The notes beneath the pieces are model-generated. The model ran no database searches. It was not told where the DNA came from and saw nothing but the letters and a program-made list of their open reading frames with translations. Of a stretch of DNA of 64,000 nucleotides, positions 34,980 to 46,638 are shown one piece after another (position 1 is the stretch's first letter; each line of letters begins with the position of its first letter). The stretch comes from Rutpela maculata (Eukaryota; Arthropoda; Insecta; Coleoptera; Cerambycidae), in NCBI GenBank assembly GCA_936432065.2, contig OW386286.2:264759987-264823986 (forward strand). The letters are read 5' to 3'. The position numbers and the translations under genes are program-made.

Positions 34980-35149
34980 TGGCTGCTGGTTTCCGGGTCT
35001 TCTTCCGCGTAGACTTGGTTGAGTGCTTGACGTTTCGACCATCTTGTCGTGGTCTTCTTCTGAAGCGAGAAGAAGACCACGACAAGATGGTCGAAATGTC
35101 AAGCACTCAACCAAGTCTAAGCGGAAGAAGACCCGGAAACCAGCAGCCA
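34980..35149. repeat. near-perfect hairpin, 82 bp arms, hammerhead-like core
   Basis: Arms 34980-35061 and 35068-35149 are reverse complements with only two mismatches and a 6-base loop GAAGCG. On the + strand the right half reads TTCTGAAGCGAGAAGAA, then GACCACGACAAGATGGTC, then GAAATGTC. GACCA/TGGTC can form a 5 bp stem, preceded by a CTGAAG-like box and followed by GAAA, the order of elements in a hammerhead ribozyme. The core is imperfect on both strands (an inserted C on +, CAGAAGA instead of CTGANGA on -). Such sequences often come from Penelope-type terminal repeats. Confidence 0.75.
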
Positions 35150-35152
35150 GAT

Positions 35153-36639
35153 CACCAGCTCCGCGAAAGCCTTAGCACCAAGTTTTCAGATTTACAGTAT
35201 TTTTTCTGGGTTTTAGTACCTATGCCTAGGCTTATTAGCTTTAACTTTTAAATGGAAAACCTTTATTTAACGCATTTGCATGGACTTGGCAAAAAAAAAT
35301 TTTTCCTGTGGAATATAATTGTGCAGTGTATGGTCAATGTTGTAGAAATGATCAACTTTTTTTGTGGGTGGAAAGGCCAGTTATATAGTCTGTATAATTT
35401 TAGATATTCATCTCCATATTATAGAGAAAAAACACAGAGGTGCTTAGACATTTAATTGGAATTTTGTTTATGAATGTAAAGCACCTTATATACTGTCAAA
35501 TATTACTATTAAGAGCGAGTTGTACGAAATAAGTTCAAACCAAGTTCAGCTTGATTCATGATCAAAAACCAAGGTTACGATTGTAACCATGGATTTTGAT
35601 CTAAGTCATAGAGACAGGGATATAATACAGGAGCCAGCAACACTCTTTTTTGAAACATCTGCTTAAAACTAATTCCTTATTTTTGTATTATATTTAGGCT
35701 GTGATTTCACAAAATCGACTTCTGCAGGCGCACCAGTAGGTCAATGCCTGACAGTACTTTTTTGGTCCTACCACAGCCATATTCCATCAAATGGCGAAAT
35801 CTTTAGACATGGTATAATATTGACACTTTTTTTTTAACATAATTGAAATGCTGCTGCTGCCAAGTGTTGTTCCTCTAACGAAGAACGAAGTGGTTTCTTC
35901 TGGGAAGGTCCCGAAAGTTGCCCAGTCAAACTTGGTGGGTTGGTCGTTCCCAATTCTCCCCGCTCATCAATTTTCAAAGCCTGTAAAATCGATTCTTCCA
36001 TTTGCCTTGAATGAGCCGAAATAAGAAATCAAACTCGGGCCGAGAAAAAAATCTCAATCCGGCCCTGCTTCCGGTTGTTGTCGTGATTGTCGAATTTGAC
36101 TTGACAGCTTCTTCAAAAGGATTCCAAAGGCTGAAGTTGTTGTGTTCTGCTCCTCGTTATATATCTTGGCACTGCTTCGCTTCGCTGCTCATTTGTTGTG
36201 CTTTGTTGACCGTGACTTAAACGGTCACTGTTTAAACAACCACTGGTGCTTGCCAAAGCCAGTCTCCATGTGTCAGTCAGTACCTATCTTCTCTATTGAA
36301 GTTGTCTCCGTTTTTCATAATTTCTAGTGATTCTCTAATTATTCTTACAGCAACTAAAAGTGTCGCTGGCGCCTGTACTAACAGGGAGATTTGTACTATT
36401 TTTGTCTAATTAATGAATTGGTGAAACATACGAGTTAAAGATACATCACAGCTGCCTTCCTTCCTGATGTTTTACTCTCTGTCTTAACTCTGTGCGAATA
36501 GGCAGTGTGAATAAGCCCACAATATGTCTATTCAGCTGACTCGCTGAGTATTTTGGAGCCCAACGAAAGCACATGTTTCACTGACTGTTTCATAATGTAT
36601 ACCATTACAATTATATTGCTTAATATTTTGTTTTATTTA
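35153..36639. other. no gene seen
   Basis: Short frames without recognisable domains. The stretch near 35640-36060 has somewhat higher GC but no motif I can name. Confidence 0.5.
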
Positions 36640-37045
36640 ACAAGTTCGCTGCTGATGGAGTGTTGTTGACTTTTAAATTGACAATAGAATATACATAGGA
36701 CCAGATCGCAATATGGCGACACCAGCAATGCACAATAGGGCATCTGCACGTGACGTCACAAGGTCGTTGCTTGGATGGTAAACAAATAAATAACTTCACT
36801 TTATTTCTGACGTTTGTGGTTTGGTAAGGGTTGTGCTTTGTGGTATTCGAAGTTTGTATACTTTGAACAATAATATATTTAGCTGGGCGATTTTCTGCGT
36901 GTGTTGAACACTGAAATTCATAAGGAAATAAAGTGAAGTTATTTATTTGTTTACCATCCAGGCAACGACCTTGTGACGTACGTGCAGATGCCCTATATAC
37001 TACTGCGTTGCCATATGGCGACATCAGCAGTGAATGTGTTAACCA
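36640..37045. repeat. foldback with GGGCATCTGCACGTGACGTC arms
   Basis: TAGGGCATCTGCACGTGACG to CTTCACTTTATTTC (36737-36810) pairs with GAAATAAAGTGAAG to GTACGTGCAGATGCCCTAT (36925-36997). Weaker pairing extends outward through AATATGGCGACACCAGCA / TGCTGATGTCGCCATAT-like stretches. The motif TAGGGCATCTGCACGTGACG also occurs alone at 12825, so it belongs to a dispersed family. Confidence 0.8.
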
Positions 37046-37934
37046 TATTGGGCTCCAAAATGCCCGATGCGTCTTCTGTGTAGGCTAGAGAACCATTATA
37101 TAAAAATTGTTCAATTTGTCTAATAAAATGGAAATATAACACGAAGATCTGAAATTATATAGACTGTGCAATGTGCATAGTCATATTGGTCATATGTTCA
37201 ATTGTGATACTTCATATCATGAAAACTTCAACTAGCGGTCTCATAGCAATAACTTTTTTCATAAGTGGCAGGGAATTAAGCAATGGTAAATATCTTGGAA
37301 TCAACGTAGTTTCGCAGATTTCAGTGACAATTTCACTCCGGTCAAATATTACACACTCTAAAATCATATTTAAAATGTTTACTAGCAACAAAACAGAAAA
37401 CTTTGCTTTCTCTTCAAGGCAAGATTTTTATTATTTTTATTTATTTTCACCATAATAACGCTACTATTCTTTATAGAAATTAATTTTTAGCTAATTATAG
37501 ATCTGAATTAGAATAAAAATTATTTCTGATTCTATTTTCATATTGTAGCTAGTTCCATTTTTTACCACTTATCTGGTAGTTGGCAACATTACCCGAGTTT
37601 GTATTACAAGTTGTGTCCGTCCCTTCGATAATTACATTTTGAGAGACATTAGGATGGCTGTAGGAAACATTTTGTATGTTTAAAAAGAATAGCAACTGTA
37701 TGACATTTCAGCCGCTGCTGGAAATTGTACATATTAATGTACCAATAGGATTACAAGTTTTCATCTACCAGTTTTTAAACAACACATGAGAAACAGGAAA
37801 GTTGTCGAGTGAGAATTACAAGTCTTGCATCAAAGTTCACCTCAAGTTTTGGTTTTATTGTTTCTATTCATTTTTGAGACTGGTGCTTATGTTTAAAAAA
37901 ACTAAAAAAGGCAATACATTGGATATATCAGTAT
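37046..37934. other. no gene seen
   Basis: AT-rich sequence. The 94-codon frame near 37200-37450 shows no known domain. Confidence 0.5.
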
Positions 37935-39305
37935 AGTACAAGATCCGGCATAAGAAGTTAATACCCTCATCTGTTATTCATACAATGAAAGGTAACACGT
38001 AGGCTAATAGATCGTGACTATGTTGCCTAACCATATCTTGACCCAATGGCATTTAATTTGAAAAAAATAAATTAATTTTTTCTTTTTTTTTGTCAGGCGA
38101 AATCGAAATTTTGTATTTAAACGTATATAGCAGCGAAATCATTAATCCTACAGGAATTTTTCAAGAAAGCAAATTCATCATTTTATAATCTTTCTAATAG
38201 ATCCCTACCAGTCCTAGAACCAACCTTTATCTAGATATTTGCAAGAGATGAGAAAAAAAAACACGTTTCCTTGGAAAATGTAAATTTCCAGTTGTATCGC
38301 TCCTAGCGTCCTTATTTTTTGTCGTAACGCAAAAAATAAAAAAAGAGACTTTATGGTTCATTAAATTATCTACAAATTCGTTAGGTCGTAGTTTTTTTGC
38401 CGTAGGAGCCACCGTTTAGGAGTTATGGACGTTTTAAGCAAAAAAGTGCAAGACACCGCCATCTTAAAAGGCCCGCCGGGCCCAAACCAAGAGTCACAGT
38501 AAAATTGAGAATGCGGCAAAACATTCCTCACATTATGTAGTTTTCCTGTGGTAGTTTTTATTTTTGAGCTATCTCTCACGGATTCCGAGTTACGGGCGAA
38601 AAACCGTTTTCAGAGATGCGGAATCCGAATGGAAATTTTCGTCGAAAACCCGACATCTAAATATACTAATATTTTCAAAAATACGATACCGCGACGCCCG
38701 TACCATGTCGATACGGAAAGAGGAAGACTTGTAGTTGATCCTGATTGTAAATCGCACGCCGAAATTAGAAAATTCGGCCAACACGAACGAATCAAAATTG
38801 ACATTTTTGCCCCTAGGGGTCCGCGGACGATGTCTTGGGGGTCCACAAAATGTCACTGATATATTCAATTGTTTTACTTGACTTGCAGTGGTAGATTCTA
38901 CATAATCTTCATTTTAAGAAGAATTTTAGTTTTTAAGGGGTCCTTGTCAGTATAGCGACCGATGAGGGGGTCCTTGAAAAATCTAGTTGGGAATCCCTGA
39001 TCTAGATAAACGTTGGTTCTAGGAAAAAACTGGTGAGGATCTATTAGAAAGATTATAAAATGATGATGAATTTGTTTCCTTGACAAATTCCTGTAGGATT
39101 AATGGTTTCTCTGCTATATACGTTTAAAGACAAAATTTCGATTTCGCCTGACAACGATTTTCAAATTAAATGCCATCGGGTCAAGATATGGCTAGCCAAC
39201 CTAGTCGTGATCTATTAACCTACATGTTATCTTTTATATAATCTATTTCTTATCTGAATAGCAGATGAGGGTATTAATTTCTTACGCCGAATCTAGGCTA
39301 GTACT
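37935..39305. repeat. foldback, ~350-400 bp arms
   Basis: The left arm (AGTTAATACCCTCATCTG, AACACGTAGGCTAATAGATC, AACCAACCTTTATCTAGAT) pairs with the right arm (ATCTAGATAAACGTTGGTT, GATCTATTAACCTACATGTT, CAGATGAGGGTATTAATTTC). The middle (38400-38900) is GC-richer and carries overlapping open frames on both strands that I regard as chance. No transposase. Confidence 0.8.
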
Positions 39306-39653
39306 GTTAGGTACTCAAAAGAAATTGCCAATTATAGGTTAGGTTTTTAACCAAGAAAAACATATCAAATTCGAGATTTTTTAAAGAATTGAAATACTGG
39401 TACCAATCTCAAAAATAATATAAACAATTAAACTACACATTACAAAAAACCGAAAGTTACGGCTCATGTATGACATATGAGTCAGATAAGTGACAGCGTT
39501 ATTTTGAAGTGCATGTATATATTCGATTTAAATGATGATTTTCTGTATCTTTTTGTATTGAGCTCAGCTTATTGAAATTACTTTTTTTTATATTTAAACA
39601 CTTGAAAATTAAAATCTGGGTTCAAGTTTCACACCATATCAAACCTGTGGCTT

Positions 39654-40530
39654 CCCTGATAGCACACGATGTCCGCTGGACGTTCGTTTTATGTCCATTT
39701 AATGTACTGACGTCCATGGACATAAATTGGATGTCTACCAGACGTCTATCATTGGATTTACTTTAAAATTATACGGAATGGACGTCCTCTGATTGTCCAT
39801 TTTATGTACGGGAAGTATGTACATTTTATGTCCATATTGGGACAGCAGATGGACGTCCATTTCATGTCCGTTGATTAAAATATTATATATTACATATGTG
39901 CCGCAACGGACGTCCTCGATGACCAATTTATGTTCGGCAAGTACACACATTTTAGGTCCCTATAGGAACAGTAGCAGGACGTCTATTTAATATAAAACCA
40001 AAAAAACGTTAACAAAACTGGTTTTTCAATTTTACAATATTTTTGTTTATATTTGACCATCATTTCTGTAAATTTGTAGTTTATTTTTTAAAGTAATTTG
40101 TAATTTATCGTTAATAATTTCATTTTAACTTTTTTTTGTAAATTATTAATGATATTATTTGATACTAAACATTATTTATTAAACATTCAAATACTTTCTA
40201 CATTTTGAAATAAATAGCTATATTAGTGTAAGACCTACTTCCAACTATACAGTCTTTAAGTAAGTACTAGTAAACAAGGTTAGTGGCCGAGTGAGTTAAA
40301 GCGTTGACTTAAAATCATGAGATCGGTGGTTCGATCCCTACTCATTCCGTGTTCTTTTTTTTTTTTTTGTTAAAATAATTGGGATGTACAAATATTGTTT
40401 GTGACTTTTGGACTTCCCTCAGCTGCCCGTCAGATGTAATTTGAACAAAAAACGAACGTCCATCGGATGACCTTAATATCCGTCGAGGACATTCCTCAGA
40501 TATCCATAAGACAATGTTGTGCTATTAGGG
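39654..40530. mobile_element. MITE with CCCTRATAGCACA ends and GGACGTCC repeats
   Basis: The left end CCCTGATAGCACA (39654-39666) is matched by TGTGCTATTAGGG (40518-40530), 12 of 13. Each end is followed by sequence rich in GGACGTCC and TTTTATGTCCAT motifs: at least six on the left (39670-39990) and several on the right (40440-40510). GGACGTCC is itself palindromic. Near the middle is a tRNA-like segment (40277-40350). No transposase; the element is 877 bp. Confidence 0.7.
40277..40350 (+). tRNA. tRNA-Leu(UAA)-like sequence inside a MITE
   Basis: TGGCCGAGTGAGTTAAAG fits a Pol III A box and GGTTCGATCCC a B box, at tRNA-like spacing. Between them ACTTAAAAT gives an anticodon loop reading UAA, as in tRNA-Leu. 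A run of T begins at about 40355, a Pol III terminator. However, the acceptor, anticodon and T stems each hold mismatches and the long variable arm is reduced, so this is a tRNA-derived or pseudo-tRNA, not a working gene. Confidence 0.45.
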
Positions 40531-41453
40531 TTGTTGAATACTATACCAAGATATGTGGATCCAGTTTTATGAGTCAAAAAACAAATATGTGGGTAACTTT
40601 TACAAAACTCTGCCCCCTCTAAAAATATTTATCGACAGGCCTGTTTTGGTTTCGAAATTTTTAAGAACGATTCTGAAATTGCATAACTTGTAATGATCAT
40701 TGTATTCTGCTTTACAATTGACCCTAAATGACGAAATTTTAAATAGTTTTTAGTTTAATCGTAAACAGCGAGTTTTTAATCAGGCTACATATTCATTATA
40801 ATCGATCTGCGTTTTACTGTAAATATATTTTAAATGGACATTTTTATAGGTACGCAATAGATATGTGTCTCTCTTTGTATATTTAGTATTAAAATGTGAC
40901 TGAACAGCATTTATTTGTTGTAAATTATGTATAAAAAACTGTTTCTTCCAATTTGTGATAAAATTAATCTAATTCAAAAATATTAAATTAATTTGGTGTA
41001 GTGTATTTTTAGGTCTTATAAATTTTCGTTTTTAATATAATTTGTAAATAAGTCTAGTGGTTCTAAAGATAATTTTGAATACTCTGAAATTAATAAAAAT
41101 GTACGTGATAATTATTATAAGGTGAATTTTTAAGTATTTGTTAGAAAACTTGTTTATTTTGTATCAACTTATTAAGTTTTAGCAACCATATCAACCATGT
41201 TAGGAACGTTTTTCATGTTTGTATATATGGATTTTACATTTTACTCTCATGAGTCCTGTGGTCTGATTTTTCTTAAATCAATAAAAATATTTATTTATTG
41301 AAGTTTGTAGTTTATTCTTTTAAAATCCTAACAGAAAGATTACCAAATATAGGTATAAATGAATTGACTTACTTCACATTAGGAAGCTTGGTAAAAAGTG
41401 TCATGGCGAAAATTAGATTGGCATCACTAAAAGTAGTAAAAAGTCACTGCACA
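40531..41453. other. no gene seen
   Basis: AT-rich sequence with no supportable frame or repeat. Confidence 0.5.
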
Positions 41454-41656
41454 CACACTAAAAAAAATTTGTTTAGAGCAAACAAAAATTTTGTTGTGTA
41501 TATACAAAGAAATTTCTTGGTTGATGTTAATAAATTTTTGTTGCTCCAAAAAAAAATTGTTTGAGGCAACAAAAATTTGTTAACATCAACCAAATAATTG
41601 CTTTGTATATACACAACAAAATTTTTGTTTGGTCTAAACAAATTTTTTTTAGTGTG
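41454..41656. mobile_element. palindromic MITE, ~95 bp arms
   Basis: CACACTAAAAAAAATTTG at the left pairs with CAAATTTTTTTTAGTGTG at the right. The pairing runs through TTGTTGTGTATATACAAAG and TTGGTTGATGTTAA to a loop at about 41550. It lies just upstream of a LINE 3' end and may have inserted into it. Confidence 0.85.
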
Positions 41657-41673
41657 CATGTTGACCAACTAAT

Positions 41674-41979
41674 CCGGTGTGGTGCTGCATCTCGGCCACG
41701 ACAATGCGGAAACTCAGAGTTTTAGAACATAAATTTATGCGCCTCATTTCAGACTCCGGTAGGTACACCTCCCTCAGAGATCTCTATGCACGTTGCCACA
41801 ACATAACCCCACTAGCGGACTTCGTCCGGGAAACTTCCCAAAGATTCTACCAATTCAAACTGGGCGAAAGTCCGCTAACCCGAGACATCACACGAATCAG
41901 ACGGCATAATGCCATACTTTTCAACCTGAAACACCCATTACCATACCAGGCTTTGCCTATCTTTCGGCAACCTCCCTAG
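41674..41979 (+). pseudogene. jockey-type LINE C-terminus
   Basis: The frame ends a LINE polyprotein: MRKLRVLEHKFMRLISDS, SLRDLYARCHNITPLADFV, SQRFYQFKLGES and a Pro-rich end before the stop at 41977-41979. This LxxLxxKxxRxI...LY...ITPL pattern is the usual post-RT region of jockey elements. It is cut at the left by the palindromic MITE, so the polymerase is missing. The GC content matches the jockey RT at the start of the window, but I cannot show that they are the same family. Confidence 0.75.
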
Positions 41980-42560
41980 CCACATCTTTTCTATACCACA
42001 ATTTTCTTTCACCACCTTTTACTTGTACCCCCTCTATTCCCCCATTAGTTGCATTTTTATTATTTTTGTCAATTTTTGTTCTTCCAAATTCCCTTTAGAC
42101 CAATAACTGCTAGTAAATCCCAACTTTTAAAATCATAATCTCCCCTCACCCCATCCTTCAAGAGGCAGGTAGACCACTGGATAAATCCGTGACTCTCGAA
42201 CGGGTTTTTTCACTAAGTTTTTCCCATATGGACAACGAGATTTTCTTCGTAAATTTAGTGCGCGCGTGCGACAGTGCGCGTGTGTTAAAAATGCAATTGT
42301 TTCTTCGTAGTTCTAGCTATTTCTAAGTATTTTAATATCTTCCCGGATTATTGTTCAACGAAATTGTTAGGTTTAAGTTTTTTATATATGTTAAACGGGA
42401 GCCCTAACGCCCCAATTTCATCAGTTGTTACAGCCAAAGCTAAACCCCTCCACCCGATCACCTACCTACCGCGACGTTGCACGCCGCAGTGGGGTGATCG
42501 GCTCTAGACTGGACCCAGCTGAGGCGCATTCATGTCTTTAAACATTAATAAATATCTTTG
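41980..42560 (+). other. 3' UTR of the jockey-type LINE
   Basis: C-rich sequence downstream of the LINE stop, ending in AATAAATATCTTTGATTTG, after which the AT-rich background resumes. It contains GCGCGCGTGCGACAGTGCGC-like short repeats around 42260. Confidence 0.5.
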
Positions 42561-42976
42561 ATTTGATTTAATCTAATTTCCAAACTTTGAAAAAATGAAA
42601 TAACTAACTTCTAAACTTACAACTCTGATAAAGTGATAAATTGTACAATTTGAATTTCTTTAAATATAATAGACTGCAAAACAAACTAATGAAGATGATG
42701 GTCTCTAATCATCAGTCAAAGTATACTCAACATTAAATATAATGGAAACAATGATAGGTTTATTATATTATGGGCATTTCATTTTTTACAAAGTTGGGAA
42801 TTAGACGAGTTGGTCCAAAATTTGTAGAGTATAAGGTTTTCTCGTATTCAGCTTTTGGGCGAGAAGTGAGTGCGGGGATGAAAAGTCAGACCATCCGTGT
42901 TCTTCGAACGCGCAGTAGCGGTGCAGTTATCTCTTTCTAGAAATATGGCCGGAAGTATACTATGACCTGTAGTGTT

Positions 42977-42999
42977 ATAGATAGATAGATAGATAGATG
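42977..42999. repeat. (GATA)n tail of a LINE
   Basis: Six units of ATAG/GATA. On the minus strand this (ATCT)n run directly follows the LINE 3' end, as a LINE tail. Confidence 0.75.
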
Positions 43000-44376
43000 C
43001 ATTTATTTGTTCCTTTTTAAATACAATACCTCATTGGGTGCAGAACACGTCAAAAACATTAAGAGAATACAACAGAAAAAAAGAATATAGTTAATATTAA
43101 TGTAAAAAATACATATCATAATAAAATTGAAACACTAACAAATGGTAACAGTGAAAATAAACAGAGGAGACAACAGCAATTAAAATTAATTTTAAAATAG
43201 ATAATATGCCTAGTTTGGATAAAAATGTGTTTAGTTAAAACATTAAAATGGTATAACAATATAATACAATGATAAATTTGAGAACAGCCTAGTTTGAGAG
43301 TACAAAAGTAAGTTTTTTATTAATGTATTAAAACATCAGTGAAATATTCGTCCACTGTATAGTAAGCCTTTTTTATTAGTATCCGTTTGAGTTCTAGTTT
43401 TAATGTTTTAAAGTGAGATTTTTTATGTTGTTCGGCAATTTGTTAAAAATGTTAATTATAGAATACTCAACATTTTTTTGTATATATGAGAAGTTTTTTT
43501 TATTGGTTGTTAATTTATTTTTGTTTCTTGTGTCATAATCATGCTCTAGAGATTTGAACAGTATGATGTTTTCTTTTACAAATATTGCTGCTTCATAAAT
43601 GTATAGGCTTGTGTGTGTTAGTATGCCTCTGTTTATAAATACCGATTTACAACTATCTGTAGGTTTCATATTAAATATTTGTCGCAAACACCTTTTTTTG
43701 CATTTTGAAGATTGCATGTGCATTTATAGAATTTGCCCAGAATATTACTCCATATCTGACACGTGACTGCACATATGCATGATATGCACTCATGGCAGCT
43801 TCCACGCTTACAAAATGTGCCACTATCCCAAGTGCAAACAATACCATGACATAACCCCAGCCAGGCTGTCAACATGAAGCCTCCAGTCAAGCCTTGAATC
43901 CAAAGTGATTCCTAAGAATTTTACTGACCGGCTACTTGGGACATTTATGTCATTGTAGGTAAATGTTTCTTCATTTTGGGTGAAGTACGAAAATGTTATT
44001 ATTTGGGTTTTTTGAACATTTAATTTCAGATTGTTGTTAGTGAACCAATTTTGTAGTGTTGTTACCGTATCAAGGATATCTTTTTCTTGGCTATTTTTAG
44101 AATCGTGACTAAATATTAAAGATGTATCATCTGCAAATTGAACCATATTATGATTAATAACTTGTGGTAGATCATTTGTGTACAGTATGTATAGCAAGGG
44201 CCCGAGAATTGATCAATTCTTTGTCTGATTTGACCTTGACTCCACTATCGTCACTCTCTACTAGTTGTTGATGTCTGTTTGATAAATAAGATTTTATTAG
44301 CTGTAGTGCTGTACCTCTTATACCATAATTAGACATTAGTGACAGTGCCACTAACTCATTAGGCAATCCATCAACC
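42977..44376 (-). pseudogene. BS/CR1-like LINE 3' half with (ATCT)n tail
   Basis: Four consecutive minus-strand frames give one RT: GIRGTALQLIKSYLSNRHQQ (44366-44172), LYILYTNDLPQVINHN then VQFADDTSLIFSHD with the catalytic FADD and KFLGITLDSRLDW (44197-43823), a decayed link (43890-43666), and the C-terminus KKRCLRQIFNMKPTDSCK, SLYIYEAAIFVKEN, DYDTRNKNKL and NKLPNNIKN (43723-43400). An untranslated tail runs to the ATCT repeat at 42977-42999. Between the GIRGT and ILYTNDLP blocks the usual GVPQGS is lost. Three frame changes make it inactive. The QKRCxRxIFNMKxTDSCK...HDYDTRN signature is common to a LINE group abundant in beetles and hemipterans. Confidence 0.88.
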
Positions 44377-45285
44377 TGTCAAATTATTTTGGCAATATGG
44401 CGGGTGGGCAAACACGGCGAGTTTTAATTAAGTCGCGGAAAGCTAGCCAAGGCAACCGAAAAACAAACGTTTAATGAATGAAAACAAACATTTGCCGAAT
44501 GTTTGCCCACCACACCATGTTAAAAGTGGTTTGGATTGCTTAATTGGAACGTAGGTTATGTACCGCATTAGCGATAAAATTCTGGATTTTTAGTGTACTA
44601 CCTTTTCTTTCATTGTAGTGATTATTATGATTTCGTCCTCACTACTATTCGAGGAATTCTTAAAAGATTCAACTATTGTAGTAAATTTTCTTATTCTTCC
44701 TGGAGTGCCATATTGCACTTCACAATTGCACGAACTGCCGGAACTGGTGCCAAAAATCTGAACTCAGTACGCACTGCATGAAAATAGTTTTGCAAGTGGA
44801 ACATAAACTGCCAAAGTGTCAACTCAGGTTCATAAAGTGCAATTACTGGAAAACGCTAATAGTTTACACTTGTACCACTAACAGAGCTGTTCTAAAAGTT
44901 AATCATTCTACTATTTGGTTACATTCATAACACAGTTGTTAACAACACATCATAACTGAGATTTCTGGATAGCAATTGCTAGGTAATAAATCTTCTACCT
45001 ATTATTGAATTTTTCTAAAGCATTGTTCCCATTACATAACAGCCATTAGTAGCAGAAACCGTTACAAGTTCACTGCTGGTAGCTACCACATAGAGGCTAC
45101 TAAAAGTGCTACTTGGACACTCGGTGAGGTTGTAAAAAAAAATAACATAATTCATAACCAGGCCTTTATTTCTTCATCAACATTGTGTAAAACAATTTCG
45201 AAATAAAAATATATGATATATATATGCTGGTATGCCGGTATTTAGCCGGTTATTTGGAAACACAATTGGATAAAATCGTCTTTAT
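44377..45285. other. no gene seen
   Basis: Contains a weak inverted pair (GGTGGGCAAACACGG near 44402 and TGTTTGCCCACCA near 44500) but no coding frame I can support. Confidence 0.5.
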
Positions 45286-45291
45286 TATTAT

Positions 45292-45829
45292 GAGTAAAAA
45301 CACAATAGGCGGTTTTCGCCGAGTCGGCAGCCGCCTGTAACAACACACACGAAGCGGTTTAACTAGTTGTCGCAGAAAGCATCAAAATACAACGTTGTCA
45401 GTTCAGTAGTACAGCTAGGAGGAAGAATTAATTCTGTTGGGTTTATTATATTGTCAATCAAAAAAAAGAAAAAATAGTATGTGGGAACATCCAATTGTTA
45501 AGGAACGCCAGACAAAAAGTTTATATAATACCTGTCACCCATTCTTGTCTGTTATTTCACGCAAAGTATTTGTAAACAGATTTGATTTGGCAAGCATGCA
45601 TCAAATTTACAACTGAAACACGCAGCCTCGTGTGTGCGGTTACATGTAATACCCATATACGAGAGGACGAGCGTCAACGCCCCTCAACGAGCGGCCCATG
45701 GTCCAGACGATGTGCCGAGGTGTGTCGCCTAAGATCAAAATCACGTGTGTGCGTTTCTATGATTTAGTATAGAACCATGTGCCGAGTCGGCCGCCGACTT
45801 GGCGAAAAACGCCTAGTGTGTTTTTACCC
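45292..45829. mobile_element. MITE with GTAAAAACACA ends
   Basis: GTAAAAACACAATAGGCGGT, then TTTCGCCGAGTCGGC at the left pair with GCCGACTTGGCGAAA, then AACGCCTAGTGTGTTTTTAC at the right, about 35 bp with few mismatches. The 538 bp interior is non-coding. No clean target duplication was visible. Confidence 0.75.
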
Positions 45830-45875
45830 TATAGTTCGTCTGAGTGCTAATGAAGTGGTATGAAATGCATTTAGA

Positions 45876-46240
45876 ATAATTAATATCATCATCGGTAATT
45901 AAAATATAACAGTAAAAGTTGAAGGAAATTCATAAATAAGTTTTGCTGTTATATTTTAATTGTTGACGATGATATTAGTGCTGGTAACGGTTGACGGGTA
46001 TAGACCAGAAAGGTGTAAGGAAAAAACTTTTTTAAATAGTCGACGTTTCGTTACAATTTATTGACATCCTCAAGACTATTTAGAGAATTTTCTTTTGTCA
46101 CATTGGATTTAAATAATAAAACAAAACACATTGATACAAACAAATACAACAAAACTCCTCAGCGTATGAGTAACCTAGTCTATTAGATAGATAGATAGAT
46201 AGTGTTTTGTTTTATTATTTAAATCCAATGTGACAGCTAA
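45876..46240. repeat. two small hairpins and a CGACGTTTCG motif
   Basis: TAATATCATCATCGG/TTAAAATATAACAG at 45876-45925 faces CTGTTATATTTTAA/GATGATATTA at 45945-45980. Further on, GTCACATTGGATTTAAATAA (46096) faces TTATTTAAATCCAATGTGAC (46215). Between them are GTCGACGTTTCG at 46041 and a (GATA)n run at 46184-46201. No gene. Confidence 0.65.
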
Positions 46241-46349
46241 TTATACTCATAATTATATTACACTACTTCTATTTTCAACAGCATGAATATTTTTTTAAAA
46301 AGTCGAATTAGGCAGATTTATACACAAATTGGAATTCTGACATAAAGAA

Positions 46350-46505
46350 CCTCGCACGGAATGATAGGAAAATGGCCCTCGGTTAAATTGCATCAAATTT
46401 TACCGTGTTATAGGTCTTGGCCTCCTAAACAATAGTTTTCATCGGCACAATGCTCAAAAGTCAAGCCAGTAAGCCACTGCTTGTCGAAGACAGAACCATT
46501 AAGTG
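46350..46505 (+). repeat. dispersed repeat, copy 1
   Basis: ACCTCGCACGGAATGATAGG, AAATGGCCCTCGGTTAAATT and GCACAATGCTCAAAAGTCAA recur in reverse complement at 54395-54560 with scattered changes. Confidence 0.75.
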
Positions 46506-46638
46506 CATAATTGTTTACCTGCTGTCGCGGTGGATTGCTGGATAACCTGAAACACGCGTCCCAGATGACATTATATTTTTACATACCATTTTATAATTTA
46601 GTGTTCGTTTATTATATATCTCGTTATACACATGTATA

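Noticed and set aside
34839..35251. Two ~90-100 codon frames on opposite strands with near-identical text
   Set aside because: They are the two arms of one 82 bp hairpin read from both strands, so the similarity is trivial and not a duplicated gene.
38548..38868. Overlapping ~100-codon frames on both strands
   Set aside because: They sit in the centre of a foldback, overlap on opposite strands in three frames, and show no conserved motif; most likely chance openness in GC-richer DNA.
42977..46201. Two (GATA)n runs taken as one satellite
   Set aside because: The run at 42977 is the tail of a minus-strand LINE. The one at 46184 lacks a LINE beside it and is a simple microsatellite.
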